Assembly (NCBI RefSeq): GCF_001619875.1
Contig: NZ_LRFC01000006.1
Coordinates: 62,001-126,000, forward strand
Direction of reading: 5' to 3'
DNA length: 64,000 nucleotides
DNA from: Fictibacillus phosphorivorans
GTDB taxonomy: Bacteria > Bacillota > Bacilli > Bacillales > Fictibacillaceae
The notes beneath the pieces were generated by a model. It ran no database searches, was not told the origin of the DNA, and was given only the letters and a program-made list of their open reading frames with translations. Numbering within the stretch: position 1 is the stretch's first letter; each line of letters begins with the position of its first letter. Positions 35,385-42,834 of the stretch are shown here, piece after piece. Position numbers and translations under genes: made by a program.

Positions 35385-35601
35385 ATAACTCCTTCTCCCG
35401 CTTTAAGAATTCATTGATCTTTGCTTTTATATGTGGGCTAAAAGGAAGTTCTTCCCTTTCCATTTGCCCGATATAACTCACACTAATTCCTAATTCTTTT
35501 GCAAACTGAAATTGATTTAAGTTCAACCTTTTCCTAAGAATAATCAACCGTTCCGCATCATTACCTAACTTAATTTCATTAAAAGATGTCACCGTAAACA
35601 T
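35356..35601 (-). CDS. Small Xre-family regulator
   Basis: 81 residues from ATG 35601 (AAAGGGG upstream; the longer frame would run into the leader terminator). HTH_3: RLIILRKRLNLNQFQFAKEL, SVSYIGQMEREEL. Its 3' end overlaps the TadZ-like gene. A promoter with an extended -10 (TGC-TATAAT) and a leader terminator lie upstream. Confidence 0.85.
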   Translation of the reverse strand: MFTVTSFNEIKLGNDAERLIILRKRLNLNQFQFAKELGISVSYIGQMEREELPFSPHIKAKINEFLKREKELYGKDILSGF

Positions 35602-35626
35602 GAATATCCCCTTTCTGAATATAAAC

Positions 35627-35675
35627 AAAAAGCCGCCAAACTCCCCCATAAAGGGGTTTTTTAGCGGCGGTCGCT
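35627..35675 (-). promoter_or_regulatory. Leader terminator/mini-hairpin upstream of xre-tadZ-like unit
   Basis: On the minus strand the 13-mer AGCGACCGCCGCT (35663-35675; stem AGCG/CGCT, loop ACCGC) overlaps the 5' arm of a terminator whose other arm is at 35632-35636 with inner C/G pairing and a T run. It ends about 25 nt before the start codon. Confidence 0.75.
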
Positions 35676-35793
35676 TTAGTTAAATTAAACTGTAGGTTGA
35701 TTATAGCATATTAATAGATTTGAATTAAAGTCCTTTAATGGTAAATAATTACGATTATTAAAGAATAAAATTGTCACTTGTTGATTTTAAATG

Positions 35794-35822
35794 TTGTTTA
35801 ATTATGGATATACTTGTATAAT
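35794..35822 (+). promoter_or_regulatory. Promoter for the Rad52-clamp-ubiquitin-like operon
   Basis: TTGTTT (35794-35799), a 17-nt spacer, TATAAT (35817-35822). This SigA-type promoter is about 70 nt upstream of the leader mini-hairpin. Confidence 0.6.
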
Positions 35823-35891
35823 TTAACCATAAATCTTTTCTTTTTAATTTTTTGGCAATCCTATTGGATTAGCGGATACTAACAAACACGT

Positions 35892-35971
35892 AACCTTTGA
35901 GGTTAGATGGATGAATTATAAACATTTTATGTTTATTTTTCTGTACCTATCAAACTCTCAAAGGTTTTTTT
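35892..35971 (+). promoter_or_regulatory. Leader terminator/mini-hairpin upstream of the Rad52-like gene
   Basis: The 13-mer AACCTTTGAGGTT (35892-35904; stem AACC/GGTT, loop TTTGA) overlaps the terminator arm AACCTTTGAG, which pairs with CTCAAAGGTT (35957-35966) followed by TTTTT. The loop contains an extra ATAAACAT/ATGTTTAT hairpin. Confidence 0.75.
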
Positions 35972-36032
35972 GTGTTTATTTTCAAAAAAGTTGAAGAGGT
36001 GGAGATTTAAAAAACTTTAAGGGGCTGTTGTC

Positions 36033-37202
36033 ATGTTAAAAAAGGATTGTAGCATGGAAGAAGTCACAAAACGATTAGAAGCACCATTCTCTGCAAATGA
36101 CATTGAGTGGCGTGTAAGTCGTTCTGGAAATTCAAACGGGAAGAATTGGGCGATGGTTTTAGCTTATGTGACAAATCGCGCTATTCAAAATCGTTTGGAT
36201 GAAGTGTTCGGTCCAGCTGGGTGGAAAAACGACTACAAAGAATTCATGGGAGGTATCCTCTGTACTATTTCCTGTTATGTTGATGGAGAATGGGTTAGTA
36301 AATCAGATGGAGCCGAGCTTACAGCGATTGAATCTCTAAAAGGTGGACTATCAAGTGCCATGAAACGTTGTGGTTCACAATGGAAAATTGGCAGGTATTT
36401 GTACAACCTTACAGAGACTTACGTTGAAATATTCCCAAACAAACAACCAGGATCTTTGTATATGCAAGATAAGAAAAATAATGTAAAAGGATATTGGTTT
36501 CCGCCAAAGTTACCGGATTGGGCGTTGCCGCTAAATGAACAAGGAAAGAATAATAACTCTTCTAATCAAAAGCAGCAACAACAACGTTCTAACGAGAATA
36601 ATCAGCAGAACAACCAAAATCATGGTAACAATCAAAATCAGCAAAACAACCAAAATCGCGGAAACAATCAAAATCAACAAAGAGGAAATCTAAACAACCA
36701 GCAGCGTTCTAACGGTTACAACAACCAACAGAACAATCAAAACCGTTCTAATGGCAATAACCCACAGAACAATCAAAATCAACAAAAAGGAAGTCAAAAT
36801 CAGCAAGATAGATTTAACCGTAATGGCGCAGTCAGTACGATTAAAACCTTTTTAAATGATATTGGTTTAATGAAGAATCCAGGATGGGTGATGCCTTTGT
36901 TCAAAAGGATTAATCCTAATATCCAACAAATAACGGTTTCAGAGGTATTTGAAAAGGCATCACAACAAGAGCTACAGAAGATCTACAATGTCCTTCGTCC
37001 AGTTGCCGACTTAAAGTTAATGGCCGACACCTACAAAGTTAGGATTGAAGATGTTTTGCAATATGTTCAAATCATCTGCCCTACTACAAAGATTACTGAT
37101 TTAATCTCTTGTATTGGATTAGTAAAGATTGAATATGTTAAAGCATCTGCTGACATGATCAAGAGCGATATTAACAATGGCAGCTTAAAACAAACAGCTT
37201 AA
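36033..37202 (+). CDS. Rad52/Rad22-family single-strand annealing protein
   Basis: 389 residues. Residues 10-145 match the Rad52_Rad22 DNA-annealing domain: RLEAPFSANDIEWRVSRSG, FGPAGWKNDYKEF, SDGAELTAIESLKGGLSSAM, then KRCGSQWKIGRYLYNL. Residues ~170-265 are a low-complexity Asn/Gln-rich linker. The C-terminal ~115 residues are helical (possible protein-interaction domain). Such proteins coat ssDNA and anneal complementary strands, useful in plasmid recombination and establishment after conjugation. It is first in the operon, behind a promoter and attenuator-like leader. A terminator-like hairpin separates it from the clamp gene. Confidence 0.88.
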   Translation: MLKKDCSMEEVTKRLEAPFSANDIEWRVSRSGNSNGKNWAMVLAYVTNRAIQNRLDEVFGPAGWKNDYKEFMGGILCTISCYVDGEWVSKSDGAELTAIESLKGGLSSAMKRCGSQWKIGRYLYNLTETYVEIFPNKQPGSLYMQDKKNNVKGYWFPPKLPDWALPLNEQGKNNNSSNQKQQQQRSNENNQQNNQNHGNNQNQQNNQNRGNNQNQQRGNLNNQQRSNGYNNQQNNQNRSNGNNPQNNQNQQKGSQNQQDRFNRNGAVSTIKTFLNDIGLMKNPGWVMPLFKRINPNIQQITVSEVFEKASQQELQKIYNVLRPVADLKLMADTYKVRIEDVLQYVQIICPTTKITDLISCIGLVKIEYVKASADMIKSDINNGSLKQTA

Positions 37203-37216
37203 TATAGCGGGATTGA

Positions 37217-37251
37217 AACACAAAGGAGTATTTTCTCTTTTGTGTTTTTTT
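37217..37251 (+). terminator. Terminator between the Rad52-like gene and the clamp gene
   Basis: Stem AACACAAAGGAG / CTCTTTTGTGTT plus a T run, 15 bp after the Rad52-like stop and 28 bp before the dnaN-like start. It would reduce expression of the downstream genes unless read through. Confidence 0.75.
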
Positions 37252-37278
37252 ATTAAAAACTATAAGGGGGAAAAAATC

Positions 37279-38415
37279 ATGTTGCACTTTAAAATCAATA
37301 GTCAAGTATTAGCAGATTCTTTAAAAAAGATAGAAAAGGTGGTTAATCCAAAACACACCATTCCTATTCTGCAAGGAATCAGCATGGAGGTAACACAGGA
37401 AGAAATCATTCTAATTGGTTCAGATAGCACAGAGTCATTCCGCTATCATATTCCAGTGGATGGAGAAAGCGTTGAGGTATTTGAATGTGGTAAGGCAGTT
37501 CTTCCTAAACAGGTTTGCGAAATAGCGAAAAAGCTTAAGACCCAACTTGAACTGAAATTGGAGAATTTTAATCTATCCATTAAGTACGGGAAGAAATCTG
37601 AATTCACTTTAAATACTTTCGACTATGAAGAGTATCCAAAACTGCCAAAGTTTAATATTGATAAACCTTCTCTTACTTTTAAGGGAGCGGATTTTGGTGT
37701 TCTTATTAAACGAACAGCGTATGCTGCTTCTGATTCAGAAACCCGCCCGATACTAACAGGTGTGAATATGAGCTTAGAAAGTGATTGTATGACGCTTGTA
37801 GCTACTGATTCTCACCGTTTAGGTCAAATCAAATCTACTAAGATAACTACCGAAGAACCGATGTCATTAGTAATTCCGGCTAAAGCCCTTGATAAGCTGG
37901 CTAAAACATTCGACTTGCAAGAGGATATTAGTGTTTATTGTGAATCGAATAACCAGGTGGTATTTAGGAGTGGACAACTATTCTTTTATACAAGAGTGCT
38001 GGAAGGAAATTACCCTGACACTACCCGCTTAATGCCTAACAGTTTCAAATCGGAAATGAAGATTGGCCGGAAGGAACTGCTGGATAGTTTAGATCGCATA
38101 AGCGGTTTGGCAAGCGGAGCGGATAATGGTAAAGGTGGCGTGGTTAAGCTTTTTGTAAATGGAGCTGCAACAATATCTACTCACCAATCACAAATCGGTA
38201 AGGGTCAAGAAGTGGTGGAATATGAAGAATTGAATGGTGAAGATAATTTCACTATCTCATTCTCAGCAAAATATCTCATTGACGCTTTAAAAGCGGTTGA
38301 GAGTGATTATATTTTGTTCAAATATCAAGGTGATAATAGACCTTTTATCATAACTCCTACAGATTCGGAGTACGATGAAACGCAACTTATATTACCAGTA
38401 AGAACTTTGACTTAA
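37279..38415 (+). CDS. dnaN: DNA polymerase III beta sliding clamp (plasmid DnaN paralogue)
   Basis: 378 residues from ATG 37279 (GGGGG upstream), the normal DnaN length. Three clamp domains are readable: MLHFKINSQVLADSLKKIEK and NPKHTIPILQGI (domain 1), RTAYAASDSETRPILTGVNM and VATDSHRLGQ (domain 2), and EMKIGRKELLDSLDRISGLA to FIITPTDSEY..LILPVRTL (domain 3). The clamp tethers polymerases and other factors to DNA. A plasmid-borne second copy is uncommon; it could redirect host polymerase or serve the plasmid's own ubiquitin-like system. It is flanked by terminator-like hairpins on both sides. Confidence 0.93.
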   Translation: MLHFKINSQVLADSLKKIEKVVNPKHTIPILQGISMEVTQEEIILIGSDSTESFRYHIPVDGESVEVFECGKAVLPKQVCEIAKKLKTQLELKLENFNLSIKYGKKSEFTLNTFDYEEYPKLPKFNIDKPSLTFKGADFGVLIKRTAYAASDSETRPILTGVNMSLESDCMTLVATDSHRLGQIKSTKITTEEPMSLVIPAKALDKLAKTFDLQEDISVYCESNNQVVFRSGQLFFYTRVLEGNYPDTTRLMPNSFKSEMKIGRKELLDSLDRISGLASGADNGKGGVVKLFVNGAATISTHQSQIGKGQEVVEYEELNGEDNFTISFSAKYLIDALKAVESDYILFKYQGDNRPFIITPTDSEYDETQLILPVRTLT

Positions 38416-38416
38416 T

Positions 38417-38452
38417 AAAAAGATGGGAGGTACTTCTACTCCCCTCTTTTTT
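38417..38452 (+). terminator. Terminator after the clamp gene
   Basis: AAAAAGATGGGAG / CTCCCCTCTTTTTT stem-loop with T run, immediately before the GGAGG of the next gene. Gene order implies read-through is needed for the cassette downstream. Confidence 0.75.
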
Positions 38453-38468
38453 ATTGGAGGTAAAACCA

Positions 38469-38800
38469 TGAAGATAGATTTTCAAAAGCTATCTAACAAA
38501 TTAAAAGAGAGAGAACAATCTAAATTAGCAGATGAAAGCGGAATGGCGAATGTCATTTATTACATTTGGAATCACCACTCCATAAAGAATATAGATTTTA
38601 ATTCTTTTAGTTTAGAAGATGCCAAACTCGCTTTTGAGGAATTTTACTTTATTCCTACGTTTGAGGAAGAACCAACAACCGCAGAACTAGAAGAACTAAA
38701 GAGTAACAAGTGGAGTATTCTCACTAATACCGAGAATATGATATACGCACTTGTGAAATCAGATAAAAAAATCTATTTAAATGATGATGATTTCATTTAA
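38469..38800 (+). CDS. Small acidic protein, unknown, head of the ubiquitin-like cassette
   Basis: 110 residues from ATG 38469 (TTGGAGG upstream). No family was recognised. Charged and helical at the N-terminus (FQKLSNKLKEREQSKLADES), with a central NVIYYIWNHHSI segment and an acidic end (LNDDDFI). PRTRC cassettes contain several poorly characterised small proteins in the same position, so this may be a functional counterpart; no sequence similarity is claimed. Confidence 0.6.
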
Positions 38801-38817
38801 AAAAGGGGTTTTTAGTA

Positions 38818-39342
38818 ATGGATCTAGTCATGGATTCAGAAACAAAATTAAATTATGACTATTCGATCTCTAATTTTATCATGCTGAAGGTTTTTCATGA
38901 TGCTGGAGTAACCATAACTGGTTTATCCCAATTTATGATGGATGTTAATTACAACTACTCCGCTAATGCAGATATATTCTTTGAAGGAATAAGAGGAATA
39001 TTCGTTAATGCTGAGAGACTTTCGCTTTATGATGATGAAGATGATTCGGAATTTAAAGAAATGACTGAAGCGTTAGATATGAGTAGTGATTACGCATATA
39101 AAATGTCAGATTGGCGATTAGCAAAGGTTTTCGGTTCTTCGCTGAAAGAGGAATTTATAAAGGAAGCAGAAACTGCTACTAACTATCTGGCAGAGCATTG
39201 TGAATTCGATATTAAAGTGGATCTTCACTATGGGATCGTGGTGTTTTTGGAATGGGAAGGTATGATGCACGAAATAGCAGAAGCAGTCGTGACGATTCAT
39301 GACCTACTCGACCAATATATTAATAGATTAGAGGGGAATTAA
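38818..39342 (+). CDS. Unknown protein of the ubiquitin-like cassette
   Basis: 174 residues, acidic. It contains DAGVTITGLSQFMMDVNYNY, an acidic loop (LYDDEDDSEF) and a C-terminal helical region (IAEAVVTIHDLLDQYINRL). It starts 17 bp after the previous gene and its stop abuts the E2-like start, so it belongs to the same operon. No family was recognised. Candidate roles are substrate or adaptor of the conjugation enzymes; this is inference from position. Confidence 0.6.
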   Translation: MDLVMDSETKLNYDYSISNFIMLKVFHDAGVTITGLSQFMMDVNYNYSANADIFFEGIRGIFVNAERLSLYDDEDDSEFKEMTEALDMSSDYAYKMSDWRLAKVFGSSLKEEFIKEAETATNYLAEHCEFDIKVDLHYGIVVFLEWEGMMHEIAEAVVTIHDLLDQYINRLEGN

Positions 39343-40047
39343 ATGGATTTTATCATTCGTTTAACGGATAGAATCAGTGACTTTAATGGTTGTGTCGAAA
39401 TGATTCAGTTAACGGACAGATTCGATAAAAAGGACACTAAGCTGGAAGAAATGCTAATTGTTGAGAATCGCTTAGTTGAGGGTTCATTTAAAATGAGCGT
39501 TCAAGAACTTTTTGCAACGATACAAGATGCTACTGTAGGTGACGACCATATCCCTACCCCGCTTTTACCAACAAATTGTTTAAAACACGTTTGGGTTAAT
39601 CGAGTTGGAAATGTGCATCGTGTGTATGTTGAGGTTCCCAAGAAACGATGGGATATAACCTACCATAACCAGGCATTTAAAGATGTAGGATTTCCTAGAA
39701 TGATATTTAGGTACATGATAAAAAATCAAAGCGTTGAACTAGAAACGATTGTGGCGGTTAAGGATCAAGTATTAATAAAAGAGGATACTCCTATTTTCCA
39801 TTTTCCTTTTTCACATGTTAGTACAGAAGGATATGTATGTATGGGCGGGAATAAGTTTCCTGATGTTAAAGCCATACAACAACTCGGGACTTTTCATACC
39901 GTTTTTTTATCATCACCTTTTCAGGATGATTACGGTGCGAAAACGACGACAGGAAAGCAAATAAGGGAAATCTTCACTTCGCTTAAAGGTAATGATTTTA
40001 ACGATGAGTGGTTATTAAAAAAAAATAAAACGTTCAATGAACTTTAA
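39343..40047 (+). CDS. E2-like protein, PRTRC system protein B type
   Basis: 234 residues. The C-terminal ~100 residues carry the E2/UBC-like features of PRTRC-B: PRMIFRYMIKNQSVELETIV, TPIFHFPFSHVSTEGYVCMGG with a candidate active-site Cys (GYVCMGG), and LGTFHTVFLSSPF. In the related Gram-negative cassettes this gene stands beside a ubiquitin-like protein, a JAB peptidase and a ThiF/E1 protein, as here. Predicted role: accepts the ubiquitin-like protein from the E1 on Cys and passes it to a target. AGGGGAATTAA lies before the ATG. Assignment rests on motif and neighbourhood. Confidence 0.8.
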   Translation: MDFIIRLTDRISDFNGCVEMIQLTDRFDKKDTKLEEMLIVENRLVEGSFKMSVQELFATIQDATVGDDHIPTPLLPTNCLKHVWVNRVGNVHRVYVEVPKKRWDITYHNQAFKDVGFPRMIFRYMIKNQSVELETIVAVKDQVLIKEDTPIFHFPFSHVSTEGYVCMGGNKFPDVKAIQQLGTFHTVFLSSPFQDDYGAKTTTGKQIREIFTSLKGNDFNDEWLLKKNKTFNEL

Positions 40048-40066
40048 AAAACGGGAGGAAAATAAA

Positions 40067-41062
40067 ATGAGCTTAAATCAAACAGATATTTTTTCAATGT
40101 TTAACATCGAGGATGAGGTTGAAACGAAAAAAATTGAAGCGGCAAAGGCAGCGGAAGAAGCAAAAGCAAAACAGATCGAGAGAATAAACGCAATGAAAGG
40201 CAATGCTGAAAATAATGGTAAAACAGGCATGAAGCCGTCAGTAACCGAAAAGAAAGACCCCTTCAAGGTAACTGTTAGCACGATTATCCGTTATGCAGGA
40301 GAAGAAAGACCTGTTACTAGCTACTTCTCTATTGAACAATTGGAGAATGGATTAGCAACAAAGAAAAAGGATTCAGATGAAGTTGAGTACAAGCCGATTT
40401 CAGAAAATGATCTTCGTAAGAAATTAGAAGAAGATTATCCAGAGCTTGTCGCTAATTTCACTTCCCTGGTGTATATCGAGAAAAAGGATATTGTTGTTCC
40501 TGTTCTTCAAGCGAAGAAAAAAGGAAATAATGATTGTACGGAGGAATCCCCTATTATTTTAGGGGATTCTTTTTATACACCATCTCCAAAAAAGAAAATC
40601 CCTTTTCAATTATTAGCTGAATTCCTAGTGATTGCGAAAGACTTTGCAAAAACATTCGGAACAGAAGTCCATGCTGATTTTTATCTTGATTTAGATACAG
40701 ATGAGTTCTTCATGGATATTCCAAAGCAGCGGGTTAATCCAGTATTAGTCGAAATTACGGAAACCCCATTGGAATCAGCACTTAAATTTATTGAAAAGCG
40801 GTATGTCAAAGTTATGGAGATCCATTCTCACCATTATATGTCTGCAACTCCTTCATCCATTGATGATGCCAATGAGCGGTCACAAATCTTATATGCAATC
40901 GTGGGTAGACTTGATCGATTGTTCCCGGAGATAACTTTGAGAACTTTTGATCTAGCTACACAGCGGCATATCCCTCTTAATCCATCTTTAGTATTTGAAG
41001 AACAGGATTATCAAAACGATGTTCGATATATTTACGATACTTCTGTAGTGGAGGTTGCGTGA
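40067..41062 (+). CDS. Ubiquitin-like domain (PRTRC-C type) fused to a JAMM/JAB metallopeptidase (PRTRC-A type)
   Basis: 331 residues from ATG 40067 (GGGAGG upstream). Residues ~1-60 are a charged coil. Residues ~65-160 resemble the PRTRC-C ubiquitin-like fold (FKVTVSTIIRYAGEERPVTS, then DYPELVANFTSLVYIEKK) and end in AKKKG, close to the G-T-K-G end of PRTRC-C. A linker follows, then a JAB domain with Glu in VMEIHSHHY and a complete H-x-H-x7-S-x2-D motif (HSHHYMSATPSSID). JAB enzymes cut isopeptide or peptide bonds after ubiquitin-like tails, so self-processing at the KKG/NND junction is possible. A terminator-like hairpin lies in frame exactly in the linker. Confidence 0.82.
   Translation: MSLNQTDIFSMFNIEDEVETKKIEAAKAAEEAKAKQIERINAMKGNAENNGKTGMKPSVTEKKDPFKVTVSTIIRYAGEERPVTSYFSIEQLENGLATKKKDSDEVEYKPISENDLRKKLEEDYPELVANFTSLVYIEKKDIVVPVLQAKKKGNNDCTEESPIILGDSFYTPSPKKKIPFQLLAEFLVIAKDFAKTFGTEVHADFYLDLDTDEFFMDIPKQRVNPVLVEITETPLESALKFIEKRYVKVMEIHSHHYMSATPSSIDDANERSQILYAIVGRLDRLFPEITLRTFDLATQRHIPLNPSLVFEEQDYQNDVRYIYDTSVVEVA
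40541..40574 (+). promoter_or_regulatory. Terminator-like hairpin inside the coding sequence
   Basis: Perfect stem GAATCCCCTA / TAGGGGATTC (40544-40553 and 40560-40569) with a 6-nt loop and TTTTT, in frame at the junction between the ubiquitin-like and JAB domains. An SD-like ACGGAGG (40538-40544) precedes it. Confidence 0.75.
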
Positions 41063-41063
41063 A

Positions 41064-41924
41064 ATGGAGAAGATTAGTATTGATTTTTCAGAGGGAAGAA
41101 AAAAGAAAATCTTTGCTCATGTAGTCATTGTTGGTGCTGGAGGAACAGGAGGACTTGTCATTCAACAGGTAAGTCAACTGTTCAATGTTTTTGATGTTTA
41201 TGGTCGAATGGTTCTTGCTGATTATGACCATTTTGAAGAGAAGAACAAAGCCAACCAGTTATGCTTGGATAAGGACATTGGTAAGAATAAAGCTGATGTT
41301 CTAGCACAAAGGTACAGGGCAGCTTACCAAGTCGATATTTCAACATTCTCGTCAAGCTATATAGAAGATGTTGATACTTTAGATAATTTATTTAATACGG
41401 CTTATGAAGGTTGCCATAATTATTACACAACATATTTACCAATATTAATCTCTTGTGTTGATAACAACTTTTCTCGACAAGTTTTTCATCAATTTTTCGA
41501 GCGGGAGCATAACCTATTATACTTAGATGTTGGAAACGAATCTGTAGTGGTCCCAAGTGACTATAGACAACGTGCAAAATCTGAATGGACTACCGAAGAA
41601 TTGATAAATTACAATCGCTCAGGGTACACAGGACAGTTGGTTTGTGGTTTAAAGCTGAACGGAAATGTTATCACAGAACCGATAGCGTCTGTTTTTCCAG
41701 ACATTTTAGAGGATAAGGATGAAATCAAGCCTTCTGAATTATCGTGTCAAGATCTGGCCGCTTCGGACCCACAGCGTCTGATAACCAATAGGTATTCAGC
41801 TATGGCTGTAAACACTATCTTAAATGAGATTTTTGAGACCGGTTGTTTATCAACTCATAAGATTTTCTATCATTCTAAAAAAGCCTATATGAGAAGTGAG
41901 CAAATCACACAAAAAGAGGACTAA
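41064..41924 (+). CDS. ThiF/E1-like activating enzyme, PRTRC ThiF type
   Basis: 286 residues from ATG 41064, one base after the previous stop, with GGAGG upstream. Rossmann nucleotide-binding loop VVIVGAGGTGG; adenylation region LADYDHFEEKNKANQLCLDKDIGKNKADVL (cited in part; Asp and the N-x-x-N-Q replacing N-x-x-R-Q); ISCVDNNFSRQVF; YLDVGNES; then SELSCQDLA, a possible catalytic Cys region, and a C-terminal helix NRYSAMAVNTIL. The order matches PRTRC ThiF proteins, which would adenylate the C-terminus of the ubiquitin-like partner. It is last in the operon, closed by a strong terminator. Confidence 0.87.
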   Translation: MEKISIDFSEGRKKKIFAHVVIVGAGGTGGLVIQQVSQLFNVFDVYGRMVLADYDHFEEKNKANQLCLDKDIGKNKADVLAQRYRAAYQVDISTFSSSYIEDVDTLDNLFNTAYEGCHNYYTTYLPILISCVDNNFSRQVFHQFFEREHNLLYLDVGNESVVVPSDYRQRAKSEWTTEELINYNRSGYTGQLVCGLKLNGNVITEPIASVFPDILEDKDEIKPSELSCQDLAASDPQRLITNRYSAMAVNTILNEIFETGCLSTHKIFYHSKKAYMRSEQITQKED

Positions 41925-41951
41925 GCTCAATTTTGAGCTAGTCCTCTTTTT
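41911..41951. terminator. Strong bidirectional terminator
   Basis: AAAAAGAGGACTAAGCTCAA / TTGAGCTAGTCCTCTTTTT, a ~19-bp nearly perfect stem, ends the cassette and the convergent gene. Confidence 0.95.
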
Positions 41952-41959
41952 ATACCCAA

Positions 41960-42820
41960 TTATCCAATATCATAAAACTCTTCTACTGAAGCTGCTGATA
42001 TAACCAGTTGTCCTCTATTCAATTCGTTAAGAGTCATTATTCTAACAGCGATTGAATCAATAATGCTTTGCTGATTCATAGCAGAAAGGCTACTCTTAAC
42101 ATTGACACTTACATAATACTTTGTACTTTGATCTTCAGTAAATACTTTCATTACAGTAGTTACCGCTACTCTGTCATAGCCATTATATTTGGTTTCAATA
42201 ACGTCCCAAACTTCACCTGCTTCACTTAGTATGCTACAAGACAGGTAGTTTTGAGGATTGATAAAGGAAATATCGTCAATCGTTCCAACAATACCTCTAT
42301 GCTGTGGTTGATAGGTTTGAAAACCTCTCTTCTGTCCTTCATCTACAAATGCCCATTTAGCCCCCATACAAGCCGAATTGAGCGATATGTCCATCAAGGT
42401 AGGGTAAATGTCTTCATACTCTCTTACAAGCCAACTGGTAAGCGCTTTTAAAGGCTCATGTGTGATTACATTCTCTAACCCGCTTTCTCCAGTTGCTGAT
42501 TTAAGTAAATCAGGTAATTGTTGTGCGATCATACCTTCTGATTGTTGAAGCCAAGCATCGGTAATAGGAGAATCTTCGACATTAAGGATTTCTAAAGCGA
42601 TAAAATACCCATTAAATACTTGTGACTTAACACACTGAAACAAATCTTTTTCCGCTTTCTCTTGATCGTGCTCTTTTACAATACGGAAAAGCTTATCTTT
42701 ATAATACTCATAATGTGTTGCTACTTCTCTGTTGAATTCTTCGTTATTTTGAAGATGAGCTTTTAACTTCTTATCCGTATAATCAAATAGGTTAGTTTCA
42801 GTGGCGGTTATAGTTGTCAT
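41960..42820 (-). CDS. Unknown protein
   Basis: 286 residues with GGAG upstream of the ATG. The N-terminal half is helical and charged (DKKLKAHLQNNEEFNREVATHYEYYKD, cited in part). The C-terminal half is mixed (VWDVIETKYNGYDRVAVTTV, KYYVSVNVKSSLSAMNQQS). No family was recognised and no signal peptide or membrane helix is present. It is the last gene of a three-gene unit that starts behind the leader at 44188-44249. Confidence 0.6.
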   Translation of the reverse strand: MTTITATETNLFDYTDKKLKAHLQNNEEFNREVATHYEYYKDKLFRIVKEHDQEKAEKDLFQCVKSQVFNGYFIALEILNVEDSPITDAWLQQSEGMIAQQLPDLLKSATGESGLENVITHEPLKALTSWLVREYEDIYPTLMDISLNSACMGAKWAFVDEGQKRGFQTYQPQHRGIVGTIDDISFINPQNYLSCSILSEAGEVWDVIETKYNGYDRVAVTTVMKVFTEDQSTKYYVSVNVKSSLSAMNQQSIIDSIAVRIMTLNELNRGQLVISAASVEEFYDIG

Positions 42821-42834
42821 TTCTTCACTCCTAT

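Noticed and set aside
36560-36830. Tandem-looking AACAACCAAAATC-type repeats, possible CRISPR or minisatellite
   Set aside because: The repeats lie in frame inside the Rad52-like gene and encode an Asn/Gln-rich linker; unit lengths vary and there are no spacers.
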